Shown piece after piece: positions 5,459 to 12,637 of a stretch of DNA of 13,435 nucleotides (the stretch's first letter is position 1; every line of letters starts with the position of its first letter). The notes beneath the pieces are model-generated. The model saw only the letters and a program-made list of their open reading frames with translations. It did no database searches and was not told where the DNA came from. Both the position numbers and the translations under genes were made by a program. This DNA is from Ruminococcus sp. (GTDB lineage Bacteria; Bacillota; Clostridia; Oscillospirales; Ruminococcaceae), in contig DYCW01000087.1 in assembly GCA_019417865.1 (NCBI GenBank), positions 1 to 13,435 of the forward strand, written 5' to 3'.

Positions 5459-7054
5459 ATGAGAATTAAGAAAATGTTAGCAGTTCTGGCAGCAATCAGC
5501 ATGCTGGCAAGCATGGGCATTTCGGCAGCCGCAGAGGACGAGACGGCGGCTACCACAACCGTGACCGCAGCGGAAGAAGCGGCGACAATGGCTGCAACGG
5601 AAGCAACAACTTTGACGGAAGCCGAAATCACAACCAGCACAGAGGAAACCACCGCAGAAACCACGGCTGACAGTGAAACGGAAACAACGGTTGCAACGGA
5701 AGAGAATGAGACGGTCAAGTACACTGTGACGGTAATAGATAGTGCTGATTTTACCTTAAATGGGTTTCTGTTTCAAGTAGATTTGGTTAGTTCAGATTTA
5801 GGCTACACTTTAGATGTTAGCAAAATTGAAGATGGAGCACTTGTTAAGACAAACCTATCTTCTGTTCTGTTAGTTTTTGATAATACATTAACATCCGCTT
5901 CAAGTCGTTTCTCCGTAAGTGGAGATGTTTTGACGATTCATGAATATGAGGGCGATGTGTCTTATCAGTATGTGAACGGTCAGTTTGTAAAGAAGGGTGA
6001 AACGCCGGATGAACCGGATACACCAGATGAAACTGTGACAGAGGAAATGCTGTATCAGATTTTCGAAGAATATGTAGCAGAGAAGAAAGTGGAATATGAA
6101 TACACTGGCGATATTAGTTCTTTCCTTTATGTTCCAGAAAAGCAGCTTGCATATGGTGTATATGGTTGGAGTGGGTCTCAATCTTCTGATATAATGTGCA
6201 TAATTACAAAAGACAGTGTTGTAGAACAAGAACGTAGTGATGTGTTCCATAGTAGCGTTTTGGAATCTTATTATTTTACATGCAATGGTATTCCATTCGT
6301 TGCCACACTTGTGAATCTTTATTCAAACGGCGGTGATTTGTTTGCTGTAAAAGTTTATAATATGGAAAGTGGTACACCTGTAGAAACAAATCTAACAGGA
6401 ATTAAAGTTGGAAATGTGATTGAACCTCATGGTTATCCTGTAACGGATCCTGAGTCACCAAAAGAACTTTCTGCTTATTTTTCTGTTGCTGATAGTAATA
6501 CTATTAAATTAAATGGTATTACATATGTGTATGATGCTGCAAGTAAAAAATTTGTAGAAAAAGATTCTCCTGTTCAGCCAACCGTACTGGAGATTCATGA
6601 AAATGATTCCATGACGGTAACTGGTACGCTGTCCTATGAATGGGATCAGATCAATGAGAACAACAATTACAAGCACGCCATTCTGACATTGGATACACCG
6701 ATTACAGTAAAGTACATGGATGGAGAATGGGCTGGCAAGACAGAAACCATTGATTCCGTACAAATTGTTATAGAGGATGAACTGGCAGAAGGCACTCGCC
6801 TGAAGGTAACTGGCAATGTGATGTATGCTCACACCGGACATCATCTTCGCAATATTGTTCTAATGGATTGCAGCTATAAAGTACTTGGTAAGAACGAAGG
6901 AAAGACCGATTCTGGCAGCACTTCCAAACCTTCCACCAACAATACCACAGGCACCCCGAAGACCGGCGATGTTGCCACACTTCCGGCGGTTGCCCTCGGT
7001 TTGACGATGACGGCAGCAGGTGTTGCTGCGATCATCTATAAGAAGAGAAAGTAA
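5459..7054 (+). CDS. Sortase-anchored surface protein with duplicated domain and DUF4431-like domain
   Basis: The start at 5459 is set by GGAGG at 5446-5450; an in-frame ATG at 5444 overlaps that site. The 531-residue product has a signal peptide (1 to about 25, ending SAAAEDE) and a Thr/Ala/Glu-rich linker (about 26-85). Two diverged copies of one domain follow (98-183 and 273-371), sharing FTxNGxxF, GxxVxTNL, FSV and FVxKxxP. A DUF4431-like domain (about 376-471, ending in AHTGHHLRNIVL) comes next, then a Ser/Thr linker and a sorting signal: TPKTG (499-503), hydrophobic segment, KKRK. The anchor motif is a variant of LPxTG. DNA for the duplicated region (about 5740-6575) is visibly AT-rich compared with both ends. 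Function is unknown; a displayed adhesin or host-facing protein is a guess. A preceding attenuator probably controls it. Confidence 0.9.
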   Translation: MRIKKMLAVLAAISMLASMGISAAAEDETAATTTVTAAEEAATMAATEATTLTEAEITTSTEETTAETTADSETETTVATEENETVKYTVTVIDSADFTLNGFLFQVDLVSSDLGYTLDVSKIEDGALVKTNLSSVLLVFDNTLTSASSRFSVSGDVLTIHEYEGDVSYQYVNGQFVKKGETPDEPDTPDETVTEEMLYQIFEEYVAEKKVEYEYTGDISSFLYVPEKQLAYGVYGWSGSQSSDIMCIITKDSVVEQERSDVFHSSVLESYYFTCNGIPFVATLVNLYSNGGDLFAVKVYNMESGTPVETNLTGIKVGNVIEPHGYPVTDPESPKELSAYFSVADSNTIKLNGITYVYDAASKKFVEKDSPVQPTVLEIHENDSMTVTGTLSYEWDQINENNNYKHAILTLDTPITVKYMDGEWAGKTETIDSVQIVIEDELAEGTRLKVTGNVMYAHTGHHLRNIVLMDCSYKVLGKNEGKTDSGSTSKPSTNNTTGTPKTGDVATLPAVALGLTMTAAGVAAIIYKKRK

Positions 7055-7110
7055 GTTCTCTTCTCTCTCCCTTTTGGGATTCCATGGGAATCCATTTCAT
7101 GATATAACTT

Positions 7111-7156
7111 GTGCCCGGACATGGCTGTCACTTATAACATGTCCGGGCACGCTTTT
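7111..7156 (+). terminator. Terminator-like hairpin after surface protein gene
   Basis: GTGCCCGGACATG (7111-7123) and CATGTCCGGGCAC (7138-7150) form a perfect 13-bp stem with a 14-nt loop. GCTTTT follows. The T run is short, but the stem is very stable. It lies 56 bp past the stop of the + strand gene and faces the convergent terminator of cdaR. Confidence 0.75.
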
Positions 7157-7169
7157 ATGCCTGTTTTCC

Positions 7170-7205
7170 AAAAAACCCGCCGCAGTTTCGATACGCTGCG
7201 GCGGG
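7170..7205 (-). terminator. Rho-independent terminator of the cdaA-cdaR unit
   Basis: Read on the - strand, CCCGCCGCAG (7205-7196) pairs with CTGCGGCGGG (7185-7176), a perfect 10-bp stem with a 10-nt loop. Six T residues (complement of A 7170-7175) follow. It lies 21 bp past the cdaR stop. No glmM gene follows. Confidence 0.9.
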
Positions 7206-7226
7206 TTTGTGATTTCTGTTCTCCTG

Positions 7227-8630
7227 TCAGGATTGCTTTTTCTTTGTCGTTGTAACGGTCGCTGTGGCAACTGTCACATTGGCAGTCGGTACAGCCGTGG
7301 TGGTTGCTTCTACGGTGGCTGCATCTATTTTTTCGCCTTTGACATAAACCTTGTTGGTATAGTCTCCCACTGCCCAGACACGATCCCACTTTTCACAGGA
7401 AATCGTTGGTGTGTAGCTAAAGGAAACCGTTTCGCCTTCCATCTGCGGAGCACCCAGCAGGTTGACCGTTACCGTCAAATCCGCAGCAGACAGCTGTTCA
7501 ATCTGGTTCTTCGGTCCAATCATCGTAACTGTCAGCTGACCCGTATCAACCGTCATATTATAAGTTGTGGGGGCATTCATAATGCTGATATCTGTCACAA
7601 CAAATTCTTTCTCCACCAGATTGGAGGAATCCAATGACAGATTCACAGAGGTGATACCGGAGAGATTCTCATAGTTTTCTGGAATCTCCAGGGTATAGTC
7701 CTTGGAGAAATTGAGACCGATGTCAGAGAGGGAAAGTTGTCCAATGCTGAATGCGGTTTCTGCATCCAGATTGGCATCCGGTGCCGCCAGCGTAATATGG
7801 TCAGCCGATTGCTTCAGAATGCTCCGTAAATACGTTTCATCGAAGGTTGTCGGTACATTTCGCAGCTGATATGTAATATCCAGCTCCTGTGTATACTGAA
7901 CTGGAATTTCTATCGCATAGTTGGAAAGGGTATAATCTAAATGGGAGCTTTGTACTGGTGTATCATTTTCGTCTCGAAATTCCAACAGGTCTGTGGTTAG
8001 AATGGTGGTTGCGGAAAGCTCTCGCTCTTTTGGAATCACGGCTGCCGCATAGCTGATTCGATTTAGAATGGTTTCCGGTCCGCTGACCTCTACCTCGTTC
8101 GGTGTGACATTGACTTCGTCTGTATTGATAATGCAGTTATCGGTACTGGTAACCTTGCTGATATCATCTTGAATGGGATATTTTTTGGTGACGATCTTAT
8201 CAAACCGTACATTGACCGACTTCGGGGAAATAGATTTTACGGTGAATTGCGTGCCATCCTTGCTGGAAACACTGATTTCCAGTGTTTTCACACCCGAAGA
8301 GGTCACGTTTTCTACCACTGGCGTTGCTGTCATATCATTTGCATCCAGGTTACCGATTTGTGATCGGTTGCCTTCAATCTGCACCGTAACTTCCTCCACA
8401 TTGTAATCAATCACACTGTAGCCGTTTAGCTCTGCCGCTGTTCCGGTGATGTCAACCGTCAGCGGAATATGCGAAATGGTACGGGGGGTCGTAGGATACA
8501 AACTAATGGAAATGGCGAACCATAGAAAAATGGCAGTGATGACGGAAAAAATCATCGTTCCCATTTTGGTGTTAAATAAGTACGAGAATAGGTGAAACCG
8601 TTTTTTTTCTGGATTTTTTGCTGTTTTCAT
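7227..8630 (-). CDS. cdaR: CdaA regulatory protein CdaR (YbbR-domain protein)
   Basis: CdaR is a membrane-anchored extracytoplasmic protein that binds and modulates the cyclic di-AMP synthase CdaA. The 467-residue product has a short basic cytosolic N-terminus (1-24), one membrane segment (about 25-43, TMIFSVITAIFLWFAISIS), and a long extracellular part made of repeated YbbR-type beta domains. Typical pieces are IPLTVDITG (55-63), VTVQIEGNRSQIGNL (81-95) and VNVTPNEVEVSGPETILNRI. The C-terminus is an Ala/Thr/Val-rich tail ending TTTKKKQS, unlike the folded repeats. Its ATG overlaps the cdaA stop by 4 bp (ATGA) and has AAGGAG upstream. Length is close to the family norm. In many Firmicutes glmM follows in the same operon; here a terminator does. 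Confidence 0.93.
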   Translation of the reverse strand: MKTAKNPEKKRFHLFSYLFNTKMGTMIFSVITAIFLWFAISISLYPTTPRTISHIPLTVDITGTAAELNGYSVIDYNVEEVTVQIEGNRSQIGNLDANDMTATPVVENVTSSGVKTLEISVSSKDGTQFTVKSISPKSVNVRFDKIVTKKYPIQDDISKVTSTDNCIINTDEVNVTPNEVEVSGPETILNRISYAAAVIPKERELSATTILTTDLLEFRDENDTPVQSSHLDYTLSNYAIEIPVQYTQELDITYQLRNVPTTFDETYLRSILKQSADHITLAAPDANLDAETAFSIGQLSLSDIGLNFSKDYTLEIPENYENLSGITSVNLSLDSSNLVEKEFVVTDISIMNAPTTYNMTVDTGQLTVTMIGPKNQIEQLSAADLTVTVNLLGAPQMEGETVSFSYTPTISCEKWDRVWAVGDYTNKVYVKGEKIDAATVEATTTAVPTANVTVATATVTTTKKKQS

Positions 8631-9529
8631 GGCTTCTCCTTCTCCTTTTTTGACTTGATAAACGGAATTTTACGGGCAGCCTTGCGGATAGCAGAATCCG
8701 TATCCGTCTGAATCAGCCGTTCTGTCAGCAGCTTATTCAGTTGTTCCCGTGTAAAGCCGCTCTTGAGTAGACCGTTTTCTGCTACCGAAATGGAACCTGT
8801 TTCTTCTGAGACTGCAATTACAATGGCATCTGAATTTTCACTCATGCCAATGGCAGCACGGTGACGGGAACCGAGCTTTTTGTTAATCAGTTCTTCTTTC
8901 TGCGGTTTTGGCAGAAAGCAGGCGGCTGCTAAAATCATGCCATCCCGCATAATGACGGCTCCGTCATGCAGCGGTGTTTTTGGATAAAAGATATTGCCGA
9001 AGAGCTCCTTGCTGGGGGTGGCATTGAGTATCGTGCCATTATCGATTTGTTCCCCCAGACGGGTTTGCCGTTCTACTACAATCAGTGCCCCCGTGGAAGT
9101 TGCCGATAGTTCCACACAGGCATCACAAATGGCTTCAATGGCGTTTCCCCAGACGGCAGCATCACCGGTTGGCGTGGAGAGTCCAAGTGACAAGCCCCAT
9201 TTGCTATTTCCGGCTTTTTCCAATGCACGGCGAAGTTCCGGCTGAAACATGATCATTAGTGCAATCAGACCGACGCTGAATGCCTGCTCTATCAGGTAGG
9301 GAACTACCTTCATTTGCATAAATTTTGTAATAAGATAGGCAATGAACAACAGTGCAATGCCTTTCATTAGTTGTCCGGCACGGGTTTCCCGTACCAACTT
9401 GATGACCCAGTACACCAAATAAGAAAGTACCAGAATATCAAAAATATCCACCCATTCTGTGGTTTTTAGAATACTGAACAGGCTGTTCAATGCATCCTTA
9501 CACCATGTCACCAACTCTGTCCATCTCAC
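8627..9529 (-). CDS. cdaA: Diadenylate cyclase CdaA (cyclic di-AMP synthase)
   Basis: CdaA makes cyclic di-AMP from two ATP at the cytoplasmic membrane, controlling potassium and osmotic balance and wall homeostasis. Three membrane segments (WVDIFDILVLSYLVYWVIKLV, GIALLFIAYLITKF, VVPYLIEQAFSVGLIALMIMF) precede the DAC domain. That domain has the catalytic LHDGAVIM (188-195 from the chosen start) and GSRHRAAIG (220-228), so both DGA and RHR are intact. A Lys-rich tail ends the protein. The frame stays open to an ATG at 9748, but a promoter lies at 9653-9681 inside that extension, so the real start is downstream. The GTG at 9529 (VRWTELVTW) gives 300 residues and fits the family; GTG at 9559 and a TTG or GTG slightly downstream are alternatives, since none has an ideal Shine-Dalgarno site. 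The stop overlaps cdaR. Confidence 0.93.
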   Translation of the reverse strand: MRWTELVTWCKDALNSLFSILKTTEWVDIFDILVLSYLVYWVIKLVRETRAGQLMKGIALLFIAYLITKFMQMKVVPYLIEQAFSVGLIALMIMFQPELRRALEKAGNSKWGLSLGLSTPTGDAAVWGNAIEAICDACVELSATSTGALIVVERQTRLGEQIDNGTILNATPSKELFGNIFYPKTPLHDGAVIMRDGMILAAACFLPKPQKEELINKKLGSRHRAAIGMSENSDAIVIAVSEETGSISVAENGLLKSGFTREQLNKLLTERLIQTDTDSAIRKAARKIPFIKSKKEKEKP

Positions 9530-9652
9530 CTGTTTGTTGTCACACCCTTCTTTTCTCACCGCTTGCGATACAGTGAGCCGCTGTTTTTTGCAGCCAAAGA
9601 TGCAATTTGCATTGGCAATTGCTTTTGCGGTACAATTTATTTTTCTCTTTCT

Positions 9653-9681
9653 ATTGTAACAAGCTTCCGGCAGAATTGCAA
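9653..9681 (-). promoter_or_regulatory. Promoter of cdaA-cdaR
   Basis: On the - strand, TTGCAA (9681-9676) and TACAAT (9658-9653) are separated by 17 bp. This predicts a start near 9646 and a 5' leader of about 115 nt before the GTG at 9529. Confidence 0.7.
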
Positions 9682-9700
9682 TAGCTTTCACAAAATTTTC

Positions 9701-9719
9701 ATACAAATTGCGTTTGTAT
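9701..9719 (-). promoter_or_regulatory. Inverted repeat upstream of cdaA promoter
   Basis: ATACAAA (9701-9707) and TTTGTAT (9713-9719) form a perfect palindrome with a 5-bp centre, 19 bp upstream of the -35 box. Its position would suit an activator or a repressor. The binding protein is unknown. Confidence 0.35.
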
Positions 9720-9800
9720 CCCAGCAAGATGGCAGTAGGATTTGTCATGACAGGTCAATTTTGTTTGGGCAGGAAGAAACGGATTGGTGGATGCATGCTG

Positions 9801-9828
9801 CAAAACATAAGGGGCTGTTCGCCCCTTA
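9801..9828 (-). terminator. Terminator after the cysteine desulfurase gene
   Basis: TAAGGGGC (9808-9815) and GCCCCTTA (9821-9828) pair perfectly around a 5-nt loop. On the - strand TGTTTTG follows. It lies 24 bp past the aminotransferase stop and separates that unit from cdaA. Confidence 0.75.
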
Positions 9829-9852
9829 ATGGTTACACGTCTGGTTTCCCTT

Positions 9853-10983
9853 TTATGATGTGGTAATGGCACGAATGGCATTTCCCAGTGCAGCCACTTC
9901 CGGCAGTGTATTGAAAATGGATGGTGCAAATCGAACTGTTCCGCCGTCCATTGTGCCGATAGAACGATGTGCCAATGGTGCACAGTGCAGACCAGCCCGA
10001 AGGCAAAAGCCTTTTTGATCCAATGCTTCTGCAAGCGTTTCTGCTGGAAATCCATCCGCATTAAAGGAGATGATGGGTGCATAGTTGACATTTGGCTGTC
10101 GGTAGACGGTTATTTGCGGCATGGTTTGCAGCATGGAAAGCAATTTTTCACAGCAGGCGGTTTCATGTCGAAAAATTCGGTTGACAGTTTTTTGCCGTAC
10201 AAAGGCAATGCCGGCACGCAGAGACAGAATACCGGCAATGTTCAATGTACCACATTCCAAGCGATCCGGCAGAAAATCTGGCATTTCCAGTTTGGCAGAA
10301 AGACTTCCGGTACCGCCATATAGCAGCGGTTTGATGGGAAATTTGGTATCCGTCAATAACAAGCCTGTGCCAGTTGCACCATATAGCCCCTTATGGCCAG
10401 CGGTACAAAGAATATTCATGCCATCTGAGAGCTGAACTGGTAGGGTGCCACAAGCTTGTGCACCATCCGCAATCATACAAATGTCGTTTGCCTGGCAAAG
10501 TGCTGCGATTTCTCGATAAGGTAAAATCTGCCCTGTGACATTGCTGGCAAGTGTGCAGATAATCGCTTTGGTATCCGGGCGAATTCGTTCCTGAAACGCT
10601 GCGACAGTTTCAGCATCGTTGGCGGAGACCGGTGCAATGCTGCATCGAATCCCTTGTTCCCGAACCATTGCAGCAACAGGACGCAAGACAGCGTTGTGTT
10701 CCAGACTGCTGATAATTACGTGGTCATTCGGCTGCAAAATGCCCTGAATTGCAAGATTCAGTGCATGGGTGCAGTTTAAACAGAAGATGGTGTTTTCCGG
10801 TTTGCCGCCAAAAAAAGCAGCCGCTTCTTCTCTGGCAGCAAAGACCTGTTCAGAGGTTTTGGTCGTCAGCTGATGACCGCCTCGTCCGGCATTGCCGCCG
10901 TATTCCAGCAACGCACGTTCCATTGCCAGCCGTACAGAGCGTGGCTTTGGAAATGTGGTCGCAGCATTATCAAAGTTGATCAA
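9853..10983 (-). CDS. Cysteine desulfurase family class V aminotransferase (EF2568-like)
   Basis: This 376-residue PLP enzyme belongs to the NifS/SufS-related group that includes EF2568 (TIGR01977). It should release sulfur or selenium from cysteine or selenocysteine; the exact substrate is not shown. The N-terminus MINFDNAATTFPKP is typical. SLEHNAVLRP (93-102), the PLP-phenol Asp in IADGAQACG (171-179), the PLP Lys198 in AGHKGLYGATGTGLL (195-209), and the catalytic Cys334 in RAGLHCAPLAHRSIGT (329-344) are all present. Initiation is at TTG (complement of 10981-10983). The 4-bp overlap TTGA with the upstream DUF3343 stop, together with family homology of MINFDNAATT, supports this rare start and implies translational coupling. 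Family members are often linked to selenium-dependent molybdenum hydroxylase maturation, but no such genes are visible here. Confidence 0.92.
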   Translation of the reverse strand: MINFDNAATTFPKPRSVRLAMERALLEYGGNAGRGGHQLTTKTSEQVFAAREEAAAFFGGKPENTIFCLNCTHALNLAIQGILQPNDHVIISSLEHNAVLRPVAAMVREQGIRCSIAPVSANDAETVAAFQERIRPDTKAIICTLASNVTGQILPYREIAALCQANDICMIADGAQACGTLPVQLSDGMNILCTAGHKGLYGATGTGLLLTDTKFPIKPLLYGGTGSLSAKLEMPDFLPDRLECGTLNIAGILSLRAGIAFVRQKTVNRIFRHETACCEKLLSMLQTMPQITVYRQPNVNYAPIISFNADGFPAETLAEALDQKGFCLRAGLHCAPLAHRSIGTMDGGTVRFAPSIFNTLPEVAALGNAIRAITTS

Positions 10984-11207
10984 AATGCATCACGCACATT
11001 CCGCAGAGACAAATAGGGAATGCCGTTTTCTTCCAGCAAAGCAGCAATTTGTTTGCAGTCGCCTTTGACTTGCAGCAGATAGCTGCATCCCTCCGGGGTT
11101 GGGTTTATTTGTCGCTGTACCTTGCTGGGATAGCCGTAGCGGCGTAGGATTGCCTGTGCTTTTCGAGCCTGCGTATCAGACGATACCCCCACTTGACATT
11201 CCAACAT
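10980..11207 (-). CDS. DUF3343 putative Se/S carrier-like protein, 75 aa
   Basis: This small cytosolic protein resembles DUF3343 (PF11823), annotated as a putative selenium/sulfur carrier. It has an N-terminal segment SSDTQARKAQAILRRYGYPSKVQ (9-31), the NPTPEGCSYLLQV motif (35-47) in place of the usual PxPR...CG pattern, and a C-terminal EENGIPYLSL. The conserved Cys (about residue 41) is kept. A second Cys lies at 4. GGGGGAG, about six bases before the ATG at 11207, is a strong ribosome binding site. The stop overlaps the cysteine desulfurase start, so the pair is probably translated together, with this protein a likely acceptor of the sulfur or selenium that the enzyme mobilises. That partnership is inference from context and family annotation. 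Confidence 0.75.
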   Translation of the reverse strand: MLECQVGVSSDTQARKAQAILRRYGYPSKVQRQINPTPEGCSYLLQVKGDCKQIAALLEENGIPYLSLRNVRDAF

Positions 11208-11338
11208 CGTTCTCTCCCCCTTTCTTTTTTGGATACTACTATTTTATGCAGGGGGAAGAAAAAAAGTGCGGAAAGAAAATATGTACTATATATAATCTCC
11301 TTTGAGAATGGCTTTCTGTGATGCAAAAAGCATTCTGC

Positions 11339-11367
11339 TTGACCTTCCTTTCTGCTCGTGCTATACT
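11339..11367 (+). promoter_or_regulatory. Promoter of ispD-ispF
   Basis: TTGACC (11339-11344) and TATACT (11362-11367) are separated by 17 bp, predicting a start near 11374. The 227-bp divergent region 11208-11434 also holds a hairpin, GAATG...CATTC (11306-11335), just before the -35 box. I see no confident promoter for the - strand DUF3343 gene. Confidence 0.8.
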
Positions 11368-11375
11368 AATAGTAT
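11363..11375 (+). promoter_or_regulatory. Palindrome over the ispD -10 box and start site
   Basis: ATACTAATAGTAT is a perfect 13-bp palindrome with a central A. It covers most of the -10 hexamer and the predicted start of transcription, where a repressor would block initiation. It is short and AT-rich, so chance is a real alternative. Confidence 0.3.
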
Positions 11376-11434
11376 GATATTTTTGTATGTGGTTGCAGTA
11401 CCATGCAGAAAAGAAAACAGAAAGGACATCTATT

Positions 11435-12139
11435 ATGGAAATCATACAGGACACCTCCGGCATTTTGGTTTGTGCCGGAAATGCTACCCGAATGCAGGGG
11501 AAAAATAAAATTCTGCTGCCGCTTGGACACACCAATGTGATCGGTATGTCCATGCTGGCAATGGAGCAGTGTGAACGGATTGCGGAGTTTGTTGTGGTTG
11601 CAAGACCGTCCGATCAGGATGCCATCCGGCAAACGATTGCGGATTTGCAGCTGAAAAAATGCAGTGCCATCGTCAGTGGCGGTGCAACCCGGCAGGAAAG
11701 TGTAATCAATGGCATTCGGGCAGCGGCAAAGGAAACCAAGTTGTTTGCCATTCATGATGGTGCAAGACCGCTGGTCAAGCCGGAACAAATTGCAGCGGTC
11801 ATTCGGGATGCTGCCGTATTCGGTGGAGCAACGCTTGGCGTACCAGTGAAAGATACCATCAAAGTTGTCAATGATGGATTGATTGTGGACACGCCATATC
11901 GTCCGCACTTGTATATTACGCAGACCCCCCAGGTGTTTCAGAAGCGTATTTACTTTGAGGCACTGGATTTTGCACTGGAACATCAGTTGGATTTTACGGA
12001 CGACTGTCAGCTTGCAGAGGCAATTGGATGCAAGGTCTATATGACAATCGGGGATTATACCAATATAAAAATTACCACACCAGAGGATATCTTGATTGCA
12101 CAGATGCTGTTGGAAAAGAGAACGGAGGAAAAGGTATGA
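11435..12139 (+). CDS. ispD: 2-C-methyl-D-erythritol 4-phosphate cytidylyltransferase
   Basis: IspD couples MEP to CTP to give CDP-ME in the non-mevalonate isoprenoid pathway. The start at 11435 has AAAGGA (11421-11426) eight bases upstream and gives 234 residues, the usual size. An upstream in-frame ATG at 11387 lies almost at the transcript start. The nucleotide-binding loop is CAGNATRMQGKNKILLPL (13-30), which keeps Arg19 and Lys25 but departs from the commoner AAGxGxRM. SGGATRQESV (81-90), HDGARPLV (107-114), PVKDTIK (137-143), the TDDCQLAE variant (188-195) of TDDASLVE, and GDYTNIKITTPED (206-218) complete the fold. The catalytic Lys in NIKIT is present. It overlaps ispF by 4 bp (ATGA), so the second and later pathway steps are coupled. 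Confidence 0.93.
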   Translation: MEIIQDTSGILVCAGNATRMQGKNKILLPLGHTNVIGMSMLAMEQCERIAEFVVVARPSDQDAIRQTIADLQLKKCSAIVSGGATRQESVINGIRAAAKETKLFAIHDGARPLVKPEQIAAVIRDAAVFGGATLGVPVKDTIKVVNDGLIVDTPYRPHLYITQTPQVFQKRIYFEALDFALEHQLDFTDDCQLAEAIGCKVYMTIGDYTNIKITTPEDILIAQMLLEKRTEEKV

Positions 12140-12621
12140 GTCAATTGAGAATCGGACATGGATACGATGTACACCGCCTTGTGCCAGAACGGAAGCTGAT
12201 GCTGGGTGGGGTAGAAATTCCCTTTGCACTGGGTTTATTGGGGCATTCTGATGCAGATGTCCTACTGCACGCTGTTGCAGATGCATTGCTTGGTGCACTG
12301 GCATTGGGTGACATCGGCAAACATTTTCCCGACAACGATCCGCAGTATGCCGGAGCAGACAGCATGGTATTACTGCGGCACGTGGTGGAACGGATACAGA
12401 AAGAGGGATACCAGGTCGGGAATCTGGATGCAACAATTTTGTGTCAGAAACCGAAGCTGGCGAATTATATTTTACCAATGCGGGAGAACATTGCCGCCTG
12501 CTGCGGGGTTGCCGTTTCGGCAGTTAGTGTGAAGGCGACGACCGAAGAGAAGCTTGGATTTACGGGAGCAGGACAGGGAATCGCTGTACATGCAGTGGCA
12601 TTATTGGAACAGATTCACTAA
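12136..12621 (+). CDS. ispF: 2-C-methyl-D-erythritol 2,4-cyclodiphosphate synthase
   Basis: IspF cyclises CDP-ME 2-phosphate to ME-cyclodiphosphate with loss of CMP, as a homotrimer with a zinc or similar metal. The 161-residue product has the metal ligands Asp11 and His13 in RIGHGYDVHRL and His45 in LLGHSDADVLLHAVADALLGA (34-54). It also has DIGKHFPDNDP (59-69) and the CDP-binding KATTEEKLGFTGAGQGIAVHA (133-153). The start at 12136 has GGAGG (12124-12128) seven bases upstream and overlaps the ispD stop. An upstream in-frame ATG at 12028 lies within ispD. IspE, the intervening step, is not in this window. Confidence 0.97.
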   Translation: MSQLRIGHGYDVHRLVPERKLMLGGVEIPFALGLLGHSDADVLLHAVADALLGALALGDIGKHFPDNDPQYAGADSMVLLRHVVERIQKEGYQVGNLDATILCQKPKLANYILPMRENIAACCGVAVSAVSVKATTEEKLGFTGAGQGIAVHAVALLEQIH

Positions 12622-12637
12622 AAAGATAAAAAAACAC

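Noticed and set aside
4954..5724. - strand open frame with a Ser/Val/Ala-rich N-terminus
   Set aside because: It is the complement of the Thr/Ala/Glu-rich linker of the surface protein and crosses two + strand promoter and terminator elements.
11366..12478. Long - strand open frame (370 codons)
   Set aside because: It is antisense to ispD and ispF, both of which are well supported by motifs and ribosome binding sites.
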